From Promethearchaeota archaeon (GTDB taxonomy: Archaea > Asgardarchaeota > Lokiarchaeia > Sigyniarchaeales > SOKP01), in assembly GCA_030606095.1 (NCBI GenBank), contig JAUWHC010000018.1, positions 1 to 16,495 on the forward strand: 16,495 nucleotides of DNA. The letters are read 5' to 3'. Under the pieces are notes generated by a model, which was not told the origin of the DNA, searched no databases, and was given only the letters and a program-made list of their open reading frames with translations. Shown here in pieces: positions 1 to 5,561 of the stretch (the stretch's first letter is position 1; every line of letters begins with the position of its first letter). Both the position numbers and the translations under genes were made by a program.

Positions 1-422
1 AAATCATGAGATGAAACATAAGCGAATTGCTGCAGATCCTCGTTAGAACGTTCTAAATCCTCAATAATGTTTTTTAAATCAAATTCTCTCTTTGATAGTT
101 GATCAGATAGGTACAATATAATAAATCCAACAAATATTAACGATATGGTACTAATAATATCATTAAAAGTATCTGGAATAAAGTTATCTTGCCTTATAAT
201 CAAATGAATAACTATTAAAACTGTAGATAAAAATATAGGTACAACCAAACCTTTTTTCTTCCACCATAAACACGCTAAAATTGAAGGAAAATAGAAAAAA
301 TATGTAATAAGAATGTTTATTTTAAGTACTAGTTCAAAATAAAATATTATTAAAAACGAAATAATTACTAAAACCAAAACAATTAAGATCTTAGCTTTGT
401 CTTCTCTTAATTTGAATCTCAT
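1..422 (-). CDS. Membrane sensor histidine kinase, N-terminal part (runs off the left edge)
   Basis: The reverse strand reads from an ATG at 422 to the window edge without a stop, giving 140 residues. Four hydrophobic helices are visible at about residues 11-31, 35-54, 58-76 and 89-106. A short helical linker follows, then LERSNEDLQQFAYVSSHD, which is the classic start of a HisKA dimerisation domain; His139 is the expected autophosphorylation site. The rest of HisKA and the ATPase domain lie outside the window. There is no large extracellular sensor domain, so the signal is probably sensed in or near the membrane. It is divergent from the response regulator at 600, with 177 bp between the two starts, which suggests a cognate pair. 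That pairing is inferred from position only. Confidence 0.88.
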   Translation of the reverse strand, partial: MRFKLREDKAKILIVLVLVIISFLIIFYFELVLKINILITYFFYFPSILACLWWKKKGLVVPIFLSTVLIVIHLIIRQDNFIPDTFNDIISTISLIFVGFIILYLSDQLSKREFDLKNIIEDLERSNEDLQQFAYVSSHD

Positions 423-599
423 TTTATTTGAAAATTTATTTTTAATATGTGTAAAAATTTCGAAAAATAATAATTTGTAAGAATTATTAAACTATAAATA
501 TACATTTAAAATGAATATTATTCAATTAAAAGATTTATTTATTTTTAGTATTTATTATTTCAATATTTTTTTAATCCTAAATGCATAAGGTAAATTAAA
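423..599. promoter_or_regulatory. Divergent promoter region between histidine kinase and response regulator
   Basis: This 177-bp, very AT-rich spacer separates two divergent starts and must hold both promoters. TATA-like stretches occur, for example CTATAAATATAC around 490-501. No single one is clearly placed about 26 bp before a start. An AAGG at about 587-590 lies some 9 nt before the ATG at 600 and may act as a weak ribosome binding site for the regulator. Confidence 0.35.
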
Positions 600-1487
600 A
601 TGGAAAATGATAAAATAGACATTTTATTAATTGAAGATAATACCGTAGATGTACGTCTTATACAAGAATTATTAAAAAAATCATCAGATTTTTCTTATGA
701 TTTAGAATCATTTTCACGCCTTTCTGATGGTATGAATCGTCTTAAAAACAAAAATTTTGATATAATTTTATTAGATTTAACACTTCCAGATAGTGATATT
801 GAATCTACTATTGAAAATGTGCTAGAACTCACTTCAAAAACTCCAGTTATAGTTTTAACAGGTTTAGATGATAAAGAAATTGCACTAAATTCTCTCAAAA
901 AAGGATTTCAAGATTATTTATTAAAAGGAGAACTTAATGCAAATATTCTAAAAAGAGCTATATTGTATGGAATTGAACGGCATAAAACTGAGTCTAAAAA
1001 AGCAAAAAAGAAAGATATTAAGATTGAGTTAGACAATAAGGACAAAATGATTCTTAATATTTTACAAGATAATTATAAAATTTCATATAAAGAGATAAGT
1101 GAGAGAGTGAGTTTAGCGGCAAGTACAATACATAACCGCGTACAGAATATGTTGAACGAAGGAATTATAGAAAAAGTTGATACAATTGTTGATCCATTGA
1201 AAGTAGGCTATAACACCATAGCTTTTGTACATCTTTTCATTAACCCTTTGAAATTGAATGATATAGCCCAAAAATTGACACAATTTGATGAAGTTCAGCT
1301 TGTAACCACTTCAGCAGGAGAACATAATCTAATTTTGAAACTTATTGCAACTAACGAGAAAAATCTCTGGAGATTTATTAATGAAAAAATTAAAAGTATT
1401 AAGGGAGTTAACCCAGATATTAAAGTATTAAGTTTTATAGATATTTTTAAAACGACTCACAATATTTGCTTTAAAATAGAAAAATAA
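600..1487 (+). CDS. Response regulator with Lrp/AsnC-type DNA-binding and ligand (RAM) output
   Basis: This 295-residue cytoplasmic protein is probably a phosphorylation-controlled transcription regulator. Residues 5-125 form a REC receiver with the acidic pair E12/D13, phospho-acceptor D59 (in LLDLTLPD), switch Thr87 and Lys109. A lysine-rich linker (about 133-145) leads to an AsnC-type winged helix-turn-helix at about 147-192; ISYKEISERVSLAASTIHNR is the HTH core. Residues about 200-290 match the RAM/AsnC effector-binding fold, including the TTSAGEHNLILKL segment. The normal Lrp regulator is therefore complete and has a receiver in front of it. It stands divergent to a histidine kinase and convergent with the downstream glutamate dehydrogenase. 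Lrp-family proteins often regulate amino-acid and nitrogen genes, so gdhA is a plausible target; that is inference. Confidence 0.9.
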   Translation: MENDKIDILLIEDNTVDVRLIQELLKKSSDFSYDLESFSRLSDGMNRLKNKNFDIILLDLTLPDSDIESTIENVLELTSKTPVIVLTGLDDKEIALNSLKKGFQDYLLKGELNANILKRAILYGIERHKTESKKAKKKDIKIELDNKDKMILNILQDNYKISYKEISERVSLAASTIHNRVQNMLNEGIIEKVDTIVDPLKVGYNTIAFVHLFINPLKLNDIAQKLTQFDEVQLVTTSAGEHNLILKLIATNEKNLWRFINEKIKSIKGVNPDIKVLSFIDIFKTTHNICFKIEK

Positions 1488-1532
1488 GAAAGAATTTTGG
1501 TCTTTTTATAATTAAATGATTTATTTAGGTTA

Positions 1533-2858
1533 TTATGGAAAAATTCCTCTTAATTCAATAGCTTTACTTAACCTTGATATCGCAATCATATATGCTGCTA
1601 TCCTTAAAGTCACTTTTTTCTCCTTCGACAGATTATAAACTTTTTCAAATGCCTCAATCATAATATTTCTTAATTCTTGGTTAATCCGATCCAATTTCCA
1701 AAAATAACTTTGAAGATCTTGAACATATTCAAAATAAGAAACACATACACCACCTGCATTAGCTAGAATATCTGGCACGACGATTATTTCTCTTCTTTTC
1801 AGAATTTCATCTGCTTCTGGGGATGTTGGGCCATTAGCTCCTTCTAATATAACCTTACAATTTATATTATTCGCATTTGATTCAGTTATTTGATTTTCTA
1901 TCGATGCCGGAATTAAAACATCGCATTCGGTTTCTAAAAGTTCTTTATTACTAATGAAAAAGTAATCCCTTTCATAGAAATCTTTTAATAATCCATTTTG
2001 ATCTCTCCATTCTAACAATTCTTTTATGTTCAAACCTTCTTCATCAAATAAGCCACCACTAATGTCTGAAACTGCTATTACTTTAGCTCCCTCTTCATAT
2101 AATATCTTAGCAATGTTTCCTCCAACATTTCCAAATCCTTGAATTACAATCTTTAAGGATTTTAAATCTAAATCTAATTTTTCACATATAGCTTGAAGTA
2201 TAAAATATAATCCTCTTCCTGTTGCTGTTTCTCTTCCAACAGAACCTCCAATCTCGATTGGCTTTCCAGTAACTACTCCTGGAACTGACTTTCCCTTTTG
2301 CATTGAATATACATCCATGATCCATGCCATAATTTGGGGATTTGTGTTAATATCTGGAGCAGGTATATCGATATCAGGACCTATTACATTAATAATTTCA
2401 GCGGTAAATCTTCGAGTTAACCTTTCAAGTTCTTTTTTTGAAAGTTTGCTAGGATCAACACACACACCACCTTTTGCCCCCCCTAAAGGAAGATTTAGCA
2501 GACTATTTTTCCAAGTCATCCACATCGCAAGAGCTTTAACTTCGTCAAGGAAAACACCTTCAGAATATCGTAACCCACCTTTCCCAGGACCTCGAACTGT
2601 AGAGTGGTGCACTCTATATCCCTCAAAAATCTCAAGATCTCCATTATCCATAATAATTGGAATCGATACAATTAATGAACGTTCTATCCTTTTAAGGTAC
2701 TTTCTAATATTTCTATCTAAACCCATCTTTTCAGCAACTATGTCAAATTGCTTTTTTGCCATTTCAAATGGATTCTTATCTGTTTTGATCCTCTCCTTAA
2801 TTTCTAATTCCTCAACTTCATCGGTTAAAACTACAAGTTTTTTATAAATAATCTTCAC
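1533..2858 (-). CDS. gdhA: Glutamate dehydrogenase
   Basis: The enzyme interconverts glutamate and 2-oxoglutarate plus ammonia using NAD(P)H, linking carbon and nitrogen metabolism in the cytoplasm. The Glu/Leu/Phe/Val dehydrogenase signature is clear: Lys93 (GPGKGG), Lys117 (TWKN), catalytic Lys129 (LGGAKGG), Asp169 (PAPDINT) and the Rossmann loop GFGNVGG at 241-247. The C-terminal ILANAGGVCVSYFEYVQ segment is also typical. I see no sure mark of NAD versus NADP preference. The start as given is a GTG at 2858. Homology to archaeal GDHs begins near NPFEMAKKQ (residues 29-37), so the first ~28 residues are an extension or the true start is downstream, for example the ATG at 2762 (409 aa). It converges on the response regulator, with 45 bp between stops. 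Confidence 0.97.
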   Translation of the reverse strand: MKIIYKKLVVLTDEVEELEIKERIKTDKNPFEMAKKQFDIVAEKMGLDRNIRKYLKRIERSLIVSIPIIMDNGDLEIFEGYRVHHSTVRGPGKGGLRYSEGVFLDEVKALAMWMTWKNSLLNLPLGGAKGGVCVDPSKLSKKELERLTRRFTAEIINVIGPDIDIPAPDINTNPQIMAWIMDVYSMQKGKSVPGVVTGKPIEIGGSVGRETATGRGLYFILQAICEKLDLDLKSLKIVIQGFGNVGGNIAKILYEEGAKVIAVSDISGGLFDEEGLNIKELLEWRDQNGLLKDFYERDYFFISNKELLETECDVLIPASIENQITESNANNINCKVILEGANGPTSPEADEILKRREIIVVPDILANAGGVCVSYFEYVQDLQSYFWKLDRINQELRNIMIEAFEKVYNLSKEKKVTLRIAAYMIAISRLSKAIELRGIFP

Positions 2859-2986
2859 CTTTTTTATTTATAATTTTTAATTTATCCGAATAAAATTCAA
2901 TTTTAACTTTTATCAGTATATTTATTAGTAAATTGATCTAATTAAATAGATACAATTAAAATATAAAAATCCTTAATAATAAACTT

Positions 2987-3032
2987 AACGAATTATCTTC
3001 GTTCATCATTATATAGAAACGAATTATCTTCG
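2987..3032. repeat. Pair of 15-bp direct repeats with internal dyad symmetry, operator-like
   Basis: AACGAATTATCTTCG occurs exactly twice, at 2987-3001 and 3018-3032. The two copies start 31 bp apart, close to three helical turns. Each contains CGAA-ttatc-TTCG, a short dyad such as a dimeric regulator could bind, and the first copy has 5-bp arms (ACGAA/TTCGT). The pair lies about 130-175 bp upstream of the gdhA start and about 270 bp upstream of the E2 start. Spacing, symmetry and location suggest operator sites; the binding protein is unknown. Confidence 0.5.
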
Positions 3033-3263
3033 GAACTCCCAATGTTTAAGAAAATATAATTCTATTTATGATTAGAATTATAAAAATCTTAAATTGAATC
3101 TGAGAAAAAAATATAATTTTTACGATTTTTAATAGAAATAATGCGAATAAAGGGATTTTATAATTTCTAAAAACAAAACTTTTGAATCTTGCTAAATTTT
3201 GTAATGTATCCGATTTATAACAAAAATCGAAATTAACCCAATATTTTTTAAAGAAAACCCTAA

Positions 3264-3274
3264 CTATATATTTA
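3264..3274 (+). promoter_or_regulatory. TATA-like element of the E2 gene
   Basis: CTATATATTTA lies about 33 bp (centre to GTG) ahead of the E2 start. Given the usual archaeal TATA-to-start distance, this would place transcription initiation a few bases before the GTG at 3302 and give a very short leader. It is assigned by position and sequence only. Confidence 0.35.
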
Positions 3275-3301
3275 ATATTGTTTTAATATTTTAAAAGAAA
3301 A

Positions 3302-3727
3302 GTGAGTATTATGAGAGAAGAAACTGATTATACTGAAGCCATCGAAACGTACAAAGACGATAGTAACGTAATCATCGAACCATGGGGTCGTAGTATTGAT
3401 CACCTCCGGCTTACAATCATCGGAAAAGAAGGAACAGCTTATTACAAAGGGAAGTTTATTTTCGAAATTAAGTTCCCGGAAAATTATCCATTTGCCCCTC
3501 CCTACGCATACGCAGTCACATTGATGTGGCATCCGAACATAGATTCATCCATACCTCCTGGGAAGCTTAATATTTGTTTGGATTTAATTAACCCCGATTT
3601 AGTAGGGAAGGTGGACGCTTCGACAGGAGCTAGTGGGTGGACACCTTCAAAAACATTAACTAATATCATAGAGGCTTTAAAGGGCATGATGCACGTAGAA
3701 TTATTTACACTTTGTAATAATGCGTAA
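3302..3727 (+). CDS. Ubiquitin-conjugating enzyme E2, catalytic core (frame ends early)
   Basis: This is a UBC-fold E2, which accepts activated ubiquitin from an E1 onto a cysteine and passes it to substrates. The 141-residue frame shows KFIFEIKFPENYPFAPP (about 51-67), the HPN motif at 77-79, catalytic Cys92 in GKLNICLDL, and GWTPSKTLTNIIEALK (112-127) after it. The frame then runs into LFTLCNNA and a TAA at 3725. A normal E2 continues with a proline-rich turn and two more helices. That missing part is encoded just downstream in another frame (3721-3849, separate entry), so this product alone would be a truncated E2 lacking its last two helices. The start is GTG 3302 or ATG 3311; AGTGAG before the ATG could act as a weak ribosome site. 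Sampled GC (28/60 and 30/60 bases) is higher than in neighbouring genes. The E1-like partner lies at 5552-7129. Confidence 0.93.
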   Translation: MSIMREETDYTEAIETYKDDSNVIIEPWGRSIDHLRLTIIGKEGTAYYKGKFIFEIKFPENYPFAPPYAYAVTLMWHPNIDSSIPPGKLNICLDLINPDLVGKVDASTGASGWTPSKTLTNIIEALKGMMHVELFTLCNNA

Positions 3728-3729
3728 AA
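3694..3729 (+). repeat. 29-nt frame-breaking segment in the E2 gene, flanked by 7-bp imperfect repeats
   Basis: CGTAGAA (3694-3700) and CGTAAAA (3723-3729) are 6/7 identical and exactly 29 bp apart. Between them lies a hairpin: TTATT(t)ACA at 3701-3709, loop CTT, TGTAATAA at 3713-3720, giving eight pairs and one bulge. Dropping one repeat unit (29 nt) joins ...LKGMMHV directly to KPPFFNPGDPLN..., removes the TAA, and yields one continuous 172-residue E2 from GTG 3302 to the stop at 3847. The GTA valine codons at 3695 (E2 core frame) and 3724 (C-terminal frame) are identical. Whether the segment is an insertion, a spliced or bypassed element, or an assembly artefact cannot be settled from sequence alone. 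Confidence 0.6.
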
Positions 3730-3849
3730 CCGCCCTTTTTTAATCCAGGAGATCCTTTGAACCACGAAGCAGGGGAACAATATTTCAGGGCTTTGAAAAA
3801 GTTTCAAGCTAAAGCTAAGTCCTGGACTTCAAAATACGCCATGGATTAA
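3721..3849 (+). pseudogene. C-terminal part of the E2, displaced into another reading frame
   Basis: This open stretch of 42 codons follows a TAA at 3718 and ends at TAA 3847. It contains FFNPGDPLNHEAGEQYF and then SWTSKYAMD, the standard E2 C-terminus (compare the NPDDPL...YK...F...A..WT.KYA pattern of UBC proteins). It covers the last two helices of the fold that the upstream frame lacks. It has no plausible start or promoter of its own, so it only makes sense as the continuation of the E2 gene at 3302. It is labelled a broken-gene part because the mechanism joining the two frames, if any, is unknown. Confidence 0.85.
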
Positions 3850-3903
3850 TATAAATAATATTTTTTTTAATCTTATTTTTTATAGAATAAGCATATACTT
3901 TAA

Positions 3904-4053
3904 CCAATTATCAAGGAAAATGGCATAAAAACTCGAATTGATGGAGAAAAATGTATCGAATATTTTTACGAAACTACGGGATGTTCTATTTGTATAAAGG
4001 AATGTCCATTTCACAAAATTGGATATAAAGCTATGTATTATTCGCGTTTATAA
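3904..4053 (+). pseudogene. Remnant of a 4Fe-4S ferredoxin-domain protein (C-terminal piece)
   Basis: A 49-codon open stretch between TAA 3901 and TAA 4051 encodes IKTRIDGEKCIEYF followed by GCSICIKECPFHKIGY. The Cx2Cx3CP motif with an upstream cysteine is the iron-sulfur signature found at the end of QueG (epoxyqueuosine reductase)-like, reductive-dehalogenase-like and related double-cluster proteins. There is no ATG, GTG or TTG start in frame, and the region before it is T-rich non-coding sequence, so the first part of the gene is missing. I read it as a decayed fragment. The exact parent family is uncertain. Confidence 0.55.
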
Positions 4054-4135
4054 ATTGATTTGAAAATTTATAACGAAAACTTATTTTTTATGTAAAATTA
4101 TCTTATTTATTCATTAGTCTTGTTGAATATGAAAC

Positions 4136-4753
4136 ATGGATAAGAGTAAAATACTTCCACTGAAAGATAAGAAAGTAATTGTGTTCGATTTAGATGGTAC
4201 GATCGTTAGATTAGCGGCAGATTGGTATTCATTAAAAAAAGTTTTAAACGATCGTTATTCTGAACATTTTCAAGATGACTGTCAATTTACTAGTATTTCT
4301 GCTTGCCTTAGTGAAATTGTCGAAAAGGGAGATGAAGCGGAATTACAACATAATTTTGATGTTATTAAGCAATACGAACTTGATAATATCGAAAAGAACG
4401 AACCTATTGAAGAGACAATCTACTTTATCAATAATACAAAATTATTTGGCGTAAAAAGGGCCACTAAACTAGCCATTTTATCCTTAAATACAAGACAAAC
4501 TATTGAAAAATCCTTAGAATTAGCAGGAATAAGCGATAAATTTGACTCTATTTTAGGAAGAGAAGATGTAAGAAGCTGGAAACCCGAACCAGAAGGATTA
4601 TTAAAGATTATGGAACATTATAAGGTCAACAAAGAAGAAATGATTTATTTCGGTGATTTAGAGAAAGATATAATGACTGGTGCTAACGCGGGAATTGAAA
4701 CTCACTATATTGACGCTCTCATAAACCTTGTTAAAAGTTATAAAAAGATTTAA
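4136..4753 (+). CDS. HAD-superfamily hydrolase (phosphatase, phosphoglycolate-phosphatase-like)
   Basis: This 205-residue cytoplasmic protein has all four HAD motifs: nucleophile Asp18 and acid Asp20 in VFDLDGT (motif I), Ser116 in AILSLN (II), Lys149 in WKPEP (III) and GDLEKDI with Asp174/Asp178 (IV). The stretch at about 25-110 between motifs I and II is helical and forms a C1-type cap, as in phosphoglycolate phosphatase and beta-phosphoglucomutase relatives. The natural substrate cannot be read from the sequence; a small phosphomonoester is likely. The acyltransferase starts 40 bp downstream on the same strand, so the pair may be co-transcribed. A TTTTAAATAATA stretch around 4764-4775 could instead give the acyltransferase its own promoter. 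Confidence 0.9.
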   Translation: MDKSKILPLKDKKVIVFDLDGTIVRLAADWYSLKKVLNDRYSEHFQDDCQFTSISACLSEIVEKGDEAELQHNFDVIKQYELDNIEKNEPIEETIYFINNTKLFGVKRATKLAILSLNTRQTIEKSLELAGISDKFDSILGREDVRSWKPEPEGLLKIMEHYKVNKEEMIYFGDLEKDIMTGANAGIETHYIDALINLVKSYKKI

Positions 4754-4793
4754 AATGAATTTATTTTAAATAATATTTTTTATAAATTAAATT

Positions 4794-5561
4794 ATGATAA
4801 TTAGATTTTGGGATTGGTTGCGTAGATTTTTCCCGTGGTGGGTAAGATATTACAACAGATTTGAAGTTAGGGGGATTGAAAACCTTCCAAATGAAGGAAG
4901 TGCGATTATCGCTCCAAATCACTCTGGTGGTTTAGATTTAGACAATTTTTGTCTCATGAGCGCACTCGAACAGTTCAAAGATAATTACCCAACAAGAAAG
5001 CGAATATGGTTATGCTATTGGGATAAATGGGCAGTTGGAGATAATTTATGGTCATCTTGGGTGCAGAAATTTACTCCGATTCCTATTAGCCTTACAGGAA
5101 AAGGAATACCTTATCAAATTGTAGATAAACTTGTAGAGGGAGGAGAACTAATTGCAACGATGCCTGAAGGGCATTCTGCGGCGCTTCATGAAGGATATAG
5201 ACTATGGAAATTCTATCCGGGTGTTATTAAACTTCATTTACGTTATAAAATCCCCATTATTCCTACTGCAAGTATAGGGTTTGTGAAAGCAGCGCCAATA
5301 ATTACTCATCGATATAATCCAAATTTAATCCCTCCTTGGGAAAAGGAATTGATGCTCCCTTTTATTTTTCCATTCAAATTAATTTTACATTTTGGAAAAC
5401 CAATAACATTTGAAAAGTATTTCAATCAAGATGTAGATAAGGAAACAATGTTGAAATTGGCTAACGATGTTAGGAAAAAAGTAAAGAAAATGATCTCATT
5501 ATATCGTAAAGATGTTAGTTGGGCAGTCCCTTATGGAAAAAAAGTAAAAAATTACATGTAA
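4794..5561 (+). CDS. PlsC-like 1-acylglycerol-3-phosphate acyltransferase (LPLAT family)
   Basis: This 255-residue protein carries the LPLAT motifs: NHSGGLDLD at 42-50 (the HX4D catalytic pair His43/Asp48), a PEGHS block at 124-128 in place of the usual PEGTRS, and IPIIPTA at 153-159. The N-terminus is aromatic and hydrophobic (WDWLRRFFPWWVRYYNRF), consistent with peripheral membrane attachment. The family transfers acyl groups to lysophospholipids or related acceptors. The acceptor here is unknown, and the presence of such a gene in an ether-lipid archaeon is notable. It follows a HAD phosphatase by 40 bp. It overlaps the E1-like gene tail to tail by 10 bp in a palindrome that provides both stop codons. 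Confidence 0.88.
   Translation: MIIRFWDWLRRFFPWWVRYYNRFEVRGIENLPNEGSAIIAPNHSGGLDLDNFCLMSALEQFKDNYPTRKRIWLCYWDKWAVGDNLWSSWVQKFTPIPISLTGKGIPYQIVDKLVEGGELIATMPEGHSAALHEGYRLWKFYPGVIKLHLRYKIPIIPTASIGFVKAAPIITHRYNPNLIPPWEKELMLPFIFPFKLILHFGKPITFEKYFNQDVDKETMLKLANDVRKKVKKMISLYRKDVSWAVPYGKKVKNYM

Larger units (their letters stand above)
2859..3301. promoter_or_regulatory. Divergent intergenic region between gdhA and the E2 gene
   Basis: This 443-bp AT-rich region holds no ORF that I can support. A minus-strand TATA-like element (TAATAAATATAC, about 2916-2927) could serve gdhA. Two 15-bp direct repeats at 2987-3001 and 3018-3032 are the clearest structure (separate entry). A weak inverted repeat, CGATTT/AAATCG, lies at 3211-3216 and 3224-3229. 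A plus-strand TATA-like element sits at about 3264-3274, in front of the E2 gene. Confidence 0.5.

Noticed and set aside
2317..2847. 176-codon plus-strand open frame
   Set aside because: It lies wholly inside gdhA on the other strand; the protein is low-complexity and shows no family motif, while gdhA is certain.
3211..3229. Inverted repeat CGATTT/AAATCG as an operator or terminator
   Set aside because: Only 6-bp arms in very AT-rich sequence; such pairs are expected by chance.
3502..3807. 101-codon minus-strand open frame across the E2 locus
   Set aside because: It is a shadow of the E2 gene; the plus strand has HPN, the catalytic Cys and the C-terminal E2 signature over the same bases.
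3904..4053. RING-finger E3 next to E2
   Set aside because: The cysteine pattern is Cx2Cx3CP with no Cys/His ladder for two zincs; it fits a 4Fe-4S ferredoxin motif, not a RING.
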